Source: Halomonas salinarum (GTDB lineage: Bacteria; Pseudomonadota; Gammaproteobacteria; Pseudomonadales; Halomonadaceae). Taken from it: a stretch of DNA of 64,000 nucleotides. Of this stretch, positions 27,283 through 36,101 are shown piece by piece. The stretch's first letter is position 1. Each line of letters starts with the position of its first letter. The stretch lies in assembly GCF_012062845.1 (NCBI RefSeq), contig NZ_WWNB01000014.1, forward strand, positions 28,104-92,103. Reading direction: 5' to 3'. The translations under genes were made by a program, and so were the position numbers. Below the pieces are notes generated by a model. It searched no databases and had not been told where the DNA came from. It saw only the letters and a program-made list of their open reading frames with translations.

Positions 27283-29680
27283 GCTGGTCATCCTCTCGTG
27301 GTGTGCTTGCGGCGTGATCATCGGTCTGACGGCGCAGGGTCTCAATGGCCATCAGCACGCGCTCGGGCGTGGCGGGGGTATCCAATCGGGGACAATCGCC
27401 CGTGGGATCAAGGCTCGCGATTGCATCGCGCAGCGCCGACCAGACCGAGATTGCCAGCATGAGGGGCGGCTCGCCCACGGCCTTGGAGCGATAGATGCTT
27501 GCCTGGGAGTTGGGGTGTCCCTCGAGCAGGGCGACGTTGAAGGTCGCCGGCAGGTCGCCGAAGGCTGGAATCTTGTAGGTGGCGGGGCCGTCGCTGATCA
27601 GCTGTCCGGCATCGTTCCACTTGAGCTCCTCGCTGGTCAGCCAGCCCATGCCCTGAATGAAGCCGCCCTCGATCTGGCCGATGTCGATGGCCGGATTCAG
27701 CGAGTCGCCGACGTCATGAAGAATATCGACCCGGGTCACCTGGTACTCGCCGGACAGGGTGTCCACGGCGACTTCACTGACCGCAGCGCCATAGGCGAAG
27801 TAGTAGAAGGGGCGCCCCTTGGCGGCCTCGCGATCGTAGTAAATCAGCGGTGTTGAATAGAAGCCCTTGGCCGACAGCGAGACGCGTCCGACGTAGGCTG
27901 CCTGAACCAGCTCGCCCCAGGACATCGTGAACTCTCCATCGCCCGCCACCAGCATGCCATTCTCCAGGCGCAGGTCGTCGTGGCCGAGGCCGGCGTCCGG
28001 CCAGAGGGTTTCGAGGGCGAAGGCGAAGAGTCGCTCACGCAGCGTGCTTGCCGCATCGCGAGCCGCCTGGCCGTTGAGGTCGGCGCCACTGGAGGCCGCG
28101 GTGGGGGAGGTGTTGGGCACCTTGTCGGTGCGGGTGGCGCTGATACGCACGGCCGAGAGATCGAGCCCCAGCTCGCGCGCCACCACCTGGCAGACCTTGG
28201 TGTGCAGGCCCTGACCCATCTCGGTGCCGCCGTGGTTGATCATCACGCTGCCGTCGGTATAGACATGCAGCAGGGCGCCGGCCTGATTGAGGTGCTTGGC
28301 GGTGAAGGAAATGCCGAACTTCACCGGCGTCAGCGCCAGGCCACGGCGAATGATCGGACTCGCTGCATTGAAAGTACGAATCTCGTCGCGGCGTGCCCAG
28401 TAGTCGCTGCTGGCTTCGAGCTGGCCTATCAGTTCGTGCAGCAGGTCGAGCTGTTCGACGTCCTGGCCGTAGTGTGTCGTGGCGCGTCCCGGCCGGTAGA
28501 GGTTGCGCTTGCGAATAGTCAGCGGGTCTTCGTTCAGGCGGTGGGCGATGTCATCCATCGCCTGCTCGATGAGCATCATGCCTTGGGGACCGCCGAAACC
28601 GCGGAAGGCGGTATTCGAGGCGGTATGGGTGCGTGCACGATGGCCGGTGACCCGTGCCGCGCCCAGAGAGTAGGCGTTGTCGGCATGGAACATCGCCCGA
28701 TCGACGATCGCTTCAGACAGATCCGGCGAGAAACCGCAGTCACCGATCAGGGTCATGTCACCGCCCTGCAGCACGCCGTTATCATCCATCGCCAGCCGAT
28801 AGCGGTTGTGAAAGGGGTGGCGCTTTCCGGTGATGCGCATGTCATCGCTCCGGGAAAGCCGCAAGCGTGCCGGACGCTGCGTGCGTCGGGCAATCAGCGC
28901 CGCAATGCAGGCCCAGGGGGATGCCTGGGTCTCCTTGCCGCCGAAGCCACCGCCCATCCGGCGTACTTCCACGGTCACCGCATGGAAGGGAATGCCCAAC
29001 ACCTCGGCGACCAGCTTCTGGGTTTCGCTGGGGTGCTGGTTCGAGGTATGCACCACCACACCCTCGTCCTCGCTGGGGAATACCAGGCAGGCCTGGCCTT
29101 CCAAATAGAAGTGCTCCTGGCCGCCGACGAACTGCTCGCCCTCGATGACATTCAGGCCACTATCGAGAGACCGCTGCCAGTCGCCGGACGCCTGGACATG
29201 GGTGGGCCGTACCACGTCATCCTGCTCGGCGGCAGCCACCGGGTCGAGGCTTGCCGGAAGCTCGTCAATCTCGATGATCGCGGCCTTGGCGGCACGCCGG
29301 GCGGCGTCGTGGCTATCGGCCGCCACCGCGAACAGGCACTGGCCAGCGTAGCTGATCGCTTCATCGACAAAGATCGGGTCACCCGGGAAAACCGGCCCGA
29401 TATCGGTGTGCCCGGGAACGTCGTTGACGGTGATCACATCGACCACTCCCGGCATGGCACGTACCTGGGTGAGGTCGAGGCGTGTCAGGCGTCCATGGGC
29501 CACTGGCGAAAGGCCAAGGGCAATATGCAGCGCATTGGCGGGCGCCGGCAGGTCGTCGATGTAGGCGGCACGGCCGGTGACGTGTTTGATGGCGCTCTCA
29601 TGCTGTTGGGCTGCCTTGGCCTCAAGGGAGCCGCCAGTCTTATCGAGCGTGGTCGAAGACAGCCTAGTTAGCGTACGCAT
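27269..29680 (-). CDS. xdhB: Xanthine dehydrogenase, molybdopterin-binding large subunit
   Basis: An 803-aa subunit carrying the molybdenum active site. Visible family motifs include the GGGFGGKE cofactor loop, AFRGFGGPQGM, EMGQGLHTKV and the C-terminal AVGEPPLML, whose Glu is the catalytic base in xanthine dehydrogenases. Together with the small subunit it hydroxylates hypoxanthine and xanthine to urate, passing electrons to FAD and NAD. The start overlaps the xdhA end by 17 bases. A long antisense frame in this gene is a compositional shadow. Confidence 0.96.
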   Translation of the reverse strand: MRTLTRLSSTTLDKTGGSLEAKAAQQHESAIKHVTGRAAYIDDLPAPANALHIALGLSPVAHGRLTRLDLTQVRAMPGVVDVITVNDVPGHTDIGPVFPGDPIFVDEAISYAGQCLFAVAADSHDAARRAAKAAIIEIDELPASLDPVAAAEQDDVVRPTHVQASGDWQRSLDSGLNVIEGEQFVGGQEHFYLEGQACLVFPSEDEGVVVHTSNQHPSETQKLVAEVLGIPFHAVTVEVRRMGGGFGGKETQASPWACIAALIARRTQRPARLRLSRSDDMRITGKRHPFHNRYRLAMDDNGVLQGGDMTLIGDCGFSPDLSEAIVDRAMFHADNAYSLGAARVTGHRARTHTASNTAFRGFGGPQGMMLIEQAMDDIAHRLNEDPLTIRKRNLYRPGRATTHYGQDVEQLDLLHELIGQLEASSDYWARRDEIRTFNAASPIIRRGLALTPVKFGISFTAKHLNQAGALLHVYTDGSVMINHGGTEMGQGLHTKVCQVVARELGLDLSAVRISATRTDKVPNTSPTAASSGADLNGQAARDAASTLRERLFAFALETLWPDAGLGHDDLRLENGMLVAGDGEFTMSWGELVQAAYVGRVSLSAKGFYSTPLIYYDREAAKGRPFYYFAYGAAVSEVAVDTLSGEYQVTRVDILHDVGDSLNPAIDIGQIEGGFIQGMGWLTSEELKWNDAGQLISDGPATYKIPAFGDLPATFNVALLEGHPNSQASIYRSKAVGEPPLMLAISVWSALRDAIASLDPTGDCPRLDTPATPERVLMAIETLRRQTDDHAASTPREDDQHANA

Positions 29681-31181
29681 CGAGAGTCACCTGGGCAGCG
29701 GGCGCAGAGGGGGCGTCTGCGGTGGGTGAATGAGCGGTAATCGTGAGCCGCAGGCGTTCGAGAAGATTGGCGGCGACGATTCGGCGATAGTCGCTTGACC
29801 CCCGCACATCGCTCATCGGCTGGAAATCTTCAACGAGCGCCTGCTTGGCGGCAGCGAAGGCGGCCTCGGTCGGTGGTTGGCCCTCGAGGGCGGCCTCGGC
29901 CCCTCGTGCACGGGCGGGAATGGCGGCCATGCCGCCGAAGGCCAGGCGCACGTCGCCAAGCAGACCATCTTTCATCGTCCAGCAGAAGGCGCCGAGCACC
30001 GCCGAGATGTCATCTTCGCGGCGCTTGGAGAGCTTCCATACCTTAAGCTGGCGTCCTGCAGGCAGCCAGGGGAGGCGAATCTCGCGCAGTACCTCTTGGG
30101 GGGCCATGGCGGTCTGACGGTAATCGAGAAAGAAGTCGTCTGCCGAAAGCGATCTTTCGCCGCCAGGCCCTGATAGCGTCAGGGTGGCATCCAGGGCCAG
30201 CAGCACCGGGGGGCCGTCGCCGATCGGTGAGGCGTTGGCGACATTGCCGCCAAGGGTCGCCCGATGGCGGATCTGCGAGGAGGCGAAGCGATGCAGCAGC
30301 CGGGCGAAGGCCGGAAAGTGGCTGTCCAGAGACGGTTCGAGACGGGCATAGGTGACGGCGGCGCCGATATGCAGGCCGTCATCGCGGGCATCCAGCACCT
30401 GGAGCTCGGCAATTCCCCGCAGGTCGATCAATGCCGGGAGGGCCTTGAGCTGCTGGGTGCGTTCCAGCCATAAATCGGTGGCGCCGGCGACCAGTCGCGC
30501 CTCTGGATGGCGCTTTCGCAGGGCGGCCAGGGCCGAAAGGCTGGTCGGGCGATGATAGCCCTCGCCGGCGGCCGTGTCCGGCGACGATGCGTCCGCGGCC
30601 TCTTGACGAGCCTGAGCACTGGCCGCTACCCGAGCGGCCAGGCTTTCGTCTTCTTTCCAGGCGGGGGATGGTTCATTGGCAGGGTAGCTAAGCATGCCTT
30701 GGGCGGCGTCGCGGATCGGGCGATAGCCGGTGCAGCGACACAGGTTGCCGCCCAGCGCGGCCTCCAGCTGAGACTGAGACAACGGCGTTAGCGAAGGTTG
30801 CGCCTGTTCGGCTTCATAGAGCGTAAACAATGACATCACGATGCCCGGGGTGCAGAAACCGCATTGGCTGGCATGGCAATCGACCATGGCGGCCTGGGCC
30901 GGGTGCAGGGAATTGCCTCGGGATAAGCCTTCGACAGTGACCAGATGACAGCCCTTGAGCTGATGGGCCGGCAGGATGCAGGCATTGGCATTGTGATAGC
31001 GCAATATACCCTGTGCATCGGGCTCGCCGATTGCCACGGTGCAGGCGCCACAGTCGCCGGAAGCGCAGCCTTCCTTGGTGCCAGTCGCCTCAAGGCGTGT
31101 CCTCAGCAACGTAAGAACGCTGATATCCGGGGGAAGGTCGGCGAGGGATTGGGGCTCGCCGTTGAAATAGAAGTCGATCAT
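29664..31181 (-). CDS. xdhA: Xanthine dehydrogenase, FeS/FAD small subunit
   Basis: A 505-aa subunit. An N-terminal plant-type [2Fe-2S] domain shows GCASGDCGACTV. A second [2Fe-2S] domain shows CGFCTPGIVMS and CRCTGYRPI. The FAD-binding domain begins near residue 205 (LVAGATDLWLE; LGGNVANASPIGD). This is the electron-transfer half of xanthine dehydrogenase. It is the first gene of the xdhABC-guaD run. The promoter region upstream carries a RutR-type palindrome, so repression relieved by a pyrimidine or purine ligand is likely. Confidence 0.96.
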   Translation of the reverse strand: MIDFYFNGEPQSLADLPPDISVLTLLRTRLEATGTKEGCASGDCGACTVAIGEPDAQGILRYHNANACILPAHQLKGCHLVTVEGLSRGNSLHPAQAAMVDCHASQCGFCTPGIVMSLFTLYEAEQAQPSLTPLSQSQLEAALGGNLCRCTGYRPIRDAAQGMLSYPANEPSPAWKEDESLAARVAASAQARQEAADASSPDTAAGEGYHRPTSLSALAALRKRHPEARLVAGATDLWLERTQQLKALPALIDLRGIAELQVLDARDDGLHIGAAVTYARLEPSLDSHFPAFARLLHRFASSQIRHRATLGGNVANASPIGDGPPVLLALDATLTLSGPGGERSLSADDFFLDYRQTAMAPQEVLREIRLPWLPAGRQLKVWKLSKRREDDISAVLGAFCWTMKDGLLGDVRLAFGGMAAIPARARGAEAALEGQPPTEAAFAAAKQALVEDFQPMSDVRGSSDYRRIVAANLLERLRLTITAHSPTADAPSAPAAQVTLDAYAN

Positions 31182-31219
31182 CGCGGTCCCTGATTGTTAT
31201 TGTAAGCATGTGATATGCC

Positions 31220-31235
31220 TTGACCGATTGGTCAG
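31220..31235. promoter_or_regulatory. RutR-type operator palindrome
   Basis: TTGACCGATTGGTCAG matches the E. coli RutR consensus TTGACCANNTGGTCAA at 12 of its 14 defined positions. It lies between the divergent xdhA and TetR/RutR-like genes, 39 bases upstream of the xdhA start codon. Confidence 0.7.
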
Positions 31236-31379
31236 CTTTGCAAAGATTGGCGCAAAGCGTGTGGCTGTGCAAGCGCCGCTGGCGGCATTGCAGCGTCATA
31301 GCCGCTGGCGCAGGAGCCCCTCAGACCTGGCTGAGACGGGCGCCATTCGGTATTTCCTTGACCCTAGCCGAGATCTGCG

Positions 31380-32108
31380 ATGACGGTGACTTCCGATGTT
31401 GACCATTCGCTGACAGCAGCGGATTCCCTTGCACGAACCGATAGCGGTGACACCGCCCCCACGACCATGCGCGAGCCGCAGGACCAGGGTGAAGGCGAGG
31501 CCACGGCAAGGCGTCAACGCAACGAGCAAGCGATTCTCGAAGCTGCCGAAGAAGTCTTCGCCCGATACGGCTACCGTGGAGCCAGTGTTCAGGCCATTGC
31601 GGAGGCGGCGGGCCTGCCCAAGTCCAACGTGCTGTATTACGTGGGCAGCAAACGTCGGCTGTATGTGGCGCTGCTCGAGCGCATGATGGCGCGCTGGAAC
31701 GCCATGCTCGACGATATCAGTGTCGAGGATGATCCGGCCAAGGTGCTGGAAGCCTTCATCCGCAGCAAGATGGCCCTGACCCGAGCGCATCCCCAAGGCT
31801 CACGACTGTTTGCCGCCGAGGTGCTCGGCGGTGCGCCCTTTCTGCAGGAGTATCTGCGCGGCGACCTGCGCGACTGGGTGCAGGCGCGGGCTCGGGTCTT
31901 CGAGCAGTGGGCCGAGCGGGGACTGATGGATGCGGTGGATCCTGTGTGGTTGATCTTCCTTATCTGGTCGGCGACCCAGCACTATGCCGATTTCGAGCCT
32001 CAGGTGCTGGGAATCACTGGACGTGAGGCGCTCAGTGACCATGACCACCAGGACATTACCGACTTTCTGTGTCAGCTGATCCTCAAGGGCTGCGGTATCC
32101 GCCGCTGA
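31380..32108 (+). CDS. TetR-family regulator, RutR-like
   Basis: A 242-aa regulator with a TetR helix-turn-helix at about residues 45-90 (ILEAAEEVFARYGYRGASVQAIAEAAGLPKSNVLYYVGSK, given here only as the region) and a C-terminal RutR-type ligand domain (FLIWSATQHYADF, a pattern typical of RutR). RutR proteins sense uracil or related bases and control pyrimidine and purine catabolism. The gene is divergent from xdhA with a matching operator between them, which strongly suggests control of xdhABC. The first 35 or so residues are low-complexity and acidic; an ATG at 31470 might be the real start, since no clear ribosome site precedes 31380. Confidence 0.88.
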   Translation: MTVTSDVDHSLTAADSLARTDSGDTAPTTMREPQDQGEGEATARRQRNEQAILEAAEEVFARYGYRGASVQAIAEAAGLPKSNVLYYVGSKRRLYVALLERMMARWNAMLDDISVEDDPAKVLEAFIRSKMALTRAHPQGSRLFAAEVLGGAPFLQEYLRGDLRDWVQARARVFEQWAERGLMDAVDPVWLIFLIWSATQHYADFEPQVLGITGREALSDHDHQDITDFLCQLILKGCGIRR

Positions 32109-32254
32109 GTTGATCCGCGACGCGTGCAGCTGACCTGAGATACCGCACCGGCTTATAATGATGAGCCTTTGAGGCGGCTTTTCTGGCGGCTTCTCGCGTT
32201 TTCTTTCATGAGTGGCGCCCCTTTCCATTGGCGTGCCCCAGCCGAGCGGTGAAC

Positions 32255-32980
32255 ATGAACGGCAGTTGGCAGCATGAACGGCATGGTAGCCGCACGCCGG
32301 CGGGTGGTCGCGTCAGTGACGAGCAGATCGTCGAGCGGGTTCGCCGGGCGGTGCTGATGCAGCGCCTGCCTCCAGGCACAAGGCTGCCCGAGGTGGCATT
32401 GGGCGAGGCCTTCGGTGTCAGTCGCTCGGTGGTACGCAAGGCGCTGACCCGCCTGGTCGCCAATCATGTGGCCGTTCAGCGGCCCAATCAGGTAGCGCGG
32501 GTGGCATCACCCGACGTCGACGAGACCCGGGAGATCTTCGCGGCACGCCGCCTGGTCGAGGGCGAGGTGGTGGCATTGTTGACCGGGACCTTGTCGGCGA
32601 CCGTTCAGGCGCGGCTCGCGTCCCTGGTCGAGGCCGAGCGAGCCGCTTTTGTGCGGGGTGACGAAGAGCAGCGCATCGAGGAGTCACTGGCTTTTCACCA
32701 CTGCCTGGCAGAGCACTCTCCCAATCGCATTCTCGGCGCCATGCTCAGCGATTTGATCCTGCGCACCTCCATTGTGATCGCCCTCTACAAACCGGCGGAT
32801 CTGGAGTCCTGCTACCTGGAAGGCGATCACCAGGGCTTGCTTGAGACGTTGGTCGCGGGAGCCCCTGATGTCACCCGGGGCAGAATTGAGGCGCACCTGA
32901 ATGCGCTGGAGGCGCTGCTGGATCTTAATGCCCCGGTGGGGGCCATCGACCTTGGTACTCTGTTCGGCGGCAGCGCCTAG
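32255..32980 (+). CDS. GntR-family (FCD) transcription regulator
   Basis: A 241-aa regulator. The N-terminal winged helix-turn-helix (about residues 22-85) contains LPEVALGEAFGVSRSVVRKAL, shortened here to its key stretch EAFGVSRSVVRKAL. The C-terminal FCD helical ligand domain includes the metal-binding type pattern DxxFH (SLAFHHCL) and later His residues. It lies beside the TetR gene and downstream of it on the same strand, at the edge of the purine gene region. It likely controls purine-related or transport genes; its target site was not identified. The ATG at 32255 was preferred over a TTG at 32228. Confidence 0.9.
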   Translation: MNGSWQHERHGSRTPAGGRVSDEQIVERVRRAVLMQRLPPGTRLPEVALGEAFGVSRSVVRKALTRLVANHVAVQRPNQVARVASPDVDETREIFAARRLVEGEVVALLTGTLSATVQARLASLVEAERAAFVRGDEEQRIEESLAFHHCLAEHSPNRILGAMLSDLILRTSIVIALYKPADLESCYLEGDHQGLLETLVAGAPDVTRGRIEAHLNALEALLDLNAPVGAIDLGTLFGGSA

Positions 32981-33037
32981 ATCCTCGGTCAGACGCGTCT
33001 ATCCCCACAGACCTATTCCCCGGAGCGATTCTTCGGC

Positions 33038-33100
33038 GCTATGCCTAGGAGCTATGCCTAGGAGCTATGCCTAGGAGCTATGCCTAGGAGCTATGCTAGA
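33038..33100. repeat. 13-bp tandem repeat array (minisatellite)
   Basis: Four perfect copies of GCTATGCCTAGGA (33038-33050, 33051-33063, 33064-33076, 33077-33089) are followed by a degenerate fifth copy ending near 33100. The unit contains the palindrome CCTAGG. It lies in the 208-base gap between the GntR gene and the convergent YdcF-type gene. Confidence 0.95.
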
Positions 33101-33188
33101 GGGCTAGTCTCCAGGGCTATCAACCGGACTCGCCGTGGTGGGAGTCGGCGTGAAGGACGTGGTGAGCATGGCTTCTGGAGCGGTGTTC

Positions 33189-33941
33189 TCAGTCGTGAAA
33201 GAGTCGCGCTCGCAGTGCATAGACGCTGCGGCCCAGCCACTCATGCAGAGCCTGGGTGCTGTGGCGCAGGTGATAGGCCCGGGGCAGCCAGGCCCGCCAG
33301 CCGGCCGGTGGCGGACTGGCGAACTCGGTGGGCGCGGGCACGACGCTGAGCCCGGCGCGCTCGAAGGCTGGTACTGCCCTTGGTAGATGCCAGGCCTGGG
33401 ACACCAGGGCCACCCGCGTGATGCCCTCGGATTCCAGTATTGCCGCGCTGTAGCGCGCATTTTCTGCGGTATTGCGGCTCTGCGCTTCCTGCCACCTGGC
33501 CGTCAGGCCAAAGCTCTCCCTAAGGGCCAGGGCCATCAACGTGGCTTCGGCTTTCGCTTCGCCATGCACCCGGCCACCGGTGACCAGCAGAGGCAGTCCA
33601 CTTTGGCGATGCAGATGGGCGGCATAACCAAGACGGCGCCAGGTGGTGTTATTGGGCGCATCTCCCCAGCCAAACTCCGGGCTTTGATAATCGCGCCCAC
33701 CGCCCAATACGACGATGGCCTTTGCGGTCTCAAGCTTGTCTGTTGTCAGCGTCGGGTAGGGCTCCAGGCCGCTGCGCAGCCAGTGGCTGGCGGTCGGGGT
33801 GGCGAGCCACAACAGGCCTCCCACGCCAATCACCAGCATGATGGCTCCCAGCCAGGGCATGCGGCGCCATAGCAGTAACCCCAACACGCCCAGGACCACA
33901 TTGATGGTGGGGGGTAGCAGCAGGTACTTGAGCCAGCTCAT
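33189..33941 (-). CDS. YdcF/ElyC-family (DUF218) membrane protein
   Basis: A 250-aa inner-membrane protein. Two or three N-terminal hydrophobic segments (about residues 5-55) precede the DUF218 domain with AIVVLGGG, LLVTGG, E(A/S)xSRNTAENA and VALVSQAWHLPRA, all typical of SanA/YdcF/ElyC proteins. ElyC is linked to peptidoglycan and lipid-carrier metabolism in E. coli, but the biochemical activity of the domain is not settled. Start chosen at the ATG with AGAGGCG upstream. It is the last gene on the strand after nth. Confidence 0.9.
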   Translation of the reverse strand: MSWLKYLLLPPTINVVLGVLGLLLWRRMPWLGAIMLVIGVGGLLWLATPTASHWLRSGLEPYPTLTTDKLETAKAIVVLGGGRDYQSPEFGWGDAPNNTTWRRLGYAAHLHRQSGLPLLVTGGRVHGEAKAEATLMALALRESFGLTARWQEAQSRNTAENARYSAAILESEGITRVALVSQAWHLPRAVPAFERAGLSVVPAPTEFASPPPAGWRAWLPRAYHLRHSTQALHEWLGRSVYALRARLFHD

Positions 33942-33995
33942 GGGCGCCTCTTGTGTCGTTGGGGTGGGGACCAGCGCCGCCGGGAGCAGGACGGT

Positions 33996-34634
33996 TCAGC
34001 CGATATCCACTTTATCGGCAAACTCGCATAAATCCTCAATCACGCAGCTACCGCAGCGTGGCTTGCGTGCCACACAGGTATAGCGGCCGTGCAGGATCAG
34101 CCAGTGATGGGCGTCCTGGCGAAACTCCCGCGGTACATGGCGCATCAGTTTCTTCTCGACTTCCAGCACGTCCTTGCCGGGGGCGATGCCGGTGCGATTC
34201 GAGACCCGAAAGATATGGGTATCGACGGCGATGGTTGGCTGACCGAAGGCGGTATTGAGAATCACATTAGCGGTCTTGCGGCCCACCCCGGGCAGCGCTT
34301 CCAGGGCCTTGCGAGTCTTGGGCACCTCGCCGTTATGACGCTCCACCAGTATCTGGCAGGTCTTCATCAGGTTCTCGGCCTTGGTGTTGTAGAGCCCGAT
34401 GGTCTTGATGTGCTCCTTGAGGCCGTCGAGGCCCAGCGCCAGGATTGCCTCGGGGGTGTTGGCGACGGGGAAGAGGCGTGCGGTGGCCTTGTTGACGCCC
34501 ACATCAGTGGCCTGAGCGGATAGCAACACGGCGGCGAGTAACTCGAAGGGGGAGGCCCACTTGAGCTCGGTGGTGGGCGCGGGCGTGTGCTCGCGCAGGC
34601 GCGTGAAGATCTCGTAGCGTTTCTGGGCGTTCAT
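33996..34634 (-). CDS. nth: Endonuclease III
   Basis: A 212-aa base-excision repair glycosylase/AP lyase acting on oxidised pyrimidines. The helix-hairpin-helix is LPGVGRKTANVIL, containing the catalytic Lys. The catalytic Asp lies in VDTHIFRVSNR. The [4Fe-4S] ligands occur as C-x6-C-x2-C-x5-C near the C-terminus. Length equals E. coli Nth. The ATG at 34634 was chosen by alignment with the family N-terminus (MNAQKRYEIF); longer in-frame extension overlaps rsxE. The rsx-nth order is common in gammaproteobacteria. Confidence 0.97.
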   Translation of the reverse strand: MNAQKRYEIFTRLREHTPAPTTELKWASPFELLAAVLLSAQATDVGVNKATARLFPVANTPEAILALGLDGLKEHIKTIGLYNTKAENLMKTCQILVERHNGEVPKTRKALEALPGVGRKTANVILNTAFGQPTIAVDTHIFRVSNRTGIAPGKDVLEVEKKLMRHVPREFRQDAHHWLILHGRYTCVARKPRCGSCVIEDLCEFADKVDIG

Positions 34635-34695
34635 GGCGCGTCCGTTGTGATGTCTTGGCAGTTCGGTGACTGTTGCCGCGGTGGGTGGTGACGGC

Positions 34696-35400
34696 TCACC
34701 GGATAGTCCCTGTGACCCTGACACGCCGGCTCGCAGAGGGCGTGTCTGCCTTGATGGCGGCACGGCGACGCGCCTGGCGGTCATCGATCAGGTTCTTGAG
34801 GGCGATCAGCAGCCCCGTGGCGAAGAAGGCACCGGGCGGCAGTACCAGGAACAGGAAGTCATAGTCGGGAAAGACGGTGATGTCCCAGCCTGCGGCAGTG
34901 GGGCCAAGCAGCAGGTCCATGTCGGTGAAAAGCGTGCCCTGACCGAAGACTTCGCGAACGGCCCCCAACACCACCAGTACCGCGGCGAAACCGAGCCCCA
35001 TCATCAGGCCGTCGGTGGCCGCCGGCAGTACCGGGTTCTTGGCGGCGAAACCGTCGGCCCGGCCAAGGATCGCGCAGTTGGTGACGATCAGCGGGATGAA
35101 GATGCCCAGAATCTGATGCAGCTCATAGGTGTAGGCCTGCATTAGCAGGTCGGCACAGGTGACGAAGGCGGCGATGATCATCACGAAGGCGGGCAGGCGC
35201 ACGGTATCAGGCACATGGTGGCGGATCAGCGACACCGCAACATTGGAGCCGACCAGCACCAGCAGCGTCGCGAGACCCAGGCCCAGGGCATTGACCACGC
35301 TGCCGCTTACGGCAAGCAATGGACACAAGCCCAGCAGCTGCACCAGCGCCGGGTTGTTGGCCCACAGGCCATTGCGGGCGAGCTCGTTGAATTGGCTCAT
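34696..35400 (-). CDS. rsxE: Rsx/Rnf electron transport complex subunit E
   Basis: A 234-aa integral membrane subunit with about six helices, of the RnfA/E family ([42 protein letters not shown]). It is part of the RsxABCDGE complex, which uses NADH and ion gradient energy to reduce ferredoxin-like carriers and, in E. coli, to keep SoxR reduced. It overlaps rsxG by four bases. The C-terminal tail is basic. Confidence 0.96.
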   Translation of the reverse strand: MSQFNELARNGLWANNPALVQLLGLCPLLAVSGSVVNALGLGLATLLVLVGSNVAVSLIRHHVPDTVRLPAFVMIIAAFVTCADLLMQAYTYELHQILGIFIPLIVTNCAILGRADGFAAKNPVLPAATDGLMMGLGFAAVLVVLGAVREVFGQGTLFTDMDLLLGPTAAGWDITVFPDYDFLFLVLPPGAFFATGLLIALKNLIDDRQARRRAAIKADTPSASRRVRVTGTIR

Positions 35401-36101
35401 GGCGCCTCTCCCTTCGGGTACGTGGCTTCACGGGGGCGATCGACGGCTGCTTCGCCGAAGAGACGCGCCTGATGATCGCGCACATAGCCAAGCGTGCGTT
35501 TCACGGCAGCGACCACGGCATGGGGCGTGATGGTGGCACCCGTAAAGGCGTCGAACTCGCCGCCATCCTTGCTCACCGCCCAGCCGGCGGGGCCCGGGTC
35601 GTTCAACGAGTGGCCCGAGAAGTCCTTAATCCAGTCGCTCTTGCGCGCCTCGATGGCGTCGCCGAGCCCCGGCGTTTCTTGATGGTGGGTAACGCGCACG
35701 CCACTGATGGTACCGGCTTTTGTGACGCCGACCAGCAGGTCGATGTCGCCGCTGTAGCCGTCTGGTGCGGTCACCGGTAGCACCACGGCGGCCGCGTTGT
35801 CTCGCTGCGCCCGCCAGGCGGTGAAGGGCGTGTTCTGGCCAAGGGCCGTGCTTGCCGGCAAGGTGATTTCACTGTCGAGCAGGCGCTGGACCCCAAGGCT
35901 TGAAAGGTCCGCCGGCAGCACCTCAAGCAGTTGACGGTGCTGGCTCGCCAGGCGATTGGCCTCAATGCGCTCGGCGGTCAATGCCCGGGTACCGGCGACG
36001 ATGCCGGCCGTCAGCATGGCGAAGAGGCCAAGGCCAACCGCACCACGCATGATGGCGCGGCGCAGCGGTGCGTTTGTCGATTGATCCGAGGGTGCGCTCA
36101 T
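35397..36101 (-). CDS. rsxG: Rsx/Rnf electron transport complex subunit G
   Basis: A 234-aa subunit with one N-terminal membrane helix (about residues 18-38) and a periplasmic FMN-binding domain. The covalent FMN attachment motif appears as FTGATITP ([S/T]GAT), with the acceptor Thr being the last residue of TGAT. It overlaps rsxD and rsxE by four bases on each side, indicating coupled translation. Confidence 0.95.
   Translation of the reverse strand: MSAPSDQSTNAPLRRAIMRGAVGLGLFAMLTAGIVAGTRALTAERIEANRLASQHRQLLEVLPADLSSLGVQRLLDSEITLPASTALGQNTPFTAWRAQRDNAAAVVLPVTAPDGYSGDIDLLVGVTKAGTISGVRVTHHQETPGLGDAIEARKSDWIKDFSGHSLNDPGPAGWAVSKDGGEFDAFTGATITPHAVVAAVKRTLGYVRDHQARLFGEAAVDRPREATYPKGEAP

Noticed and set aside
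27980..29671. A 563-codon open frame on the plus strand opposite xdhB
   Set aside because: It lies entirely antisense to a clear xanthine dehydrogenase gene in a GC-rich genome, has no ribosome site or family resemblance, and is a composition shadow.
33038..33100. Possible CRISPR array
   Set aside because: The units are contiguous 13-bp repeats with no spacers and no cas genes nearby.
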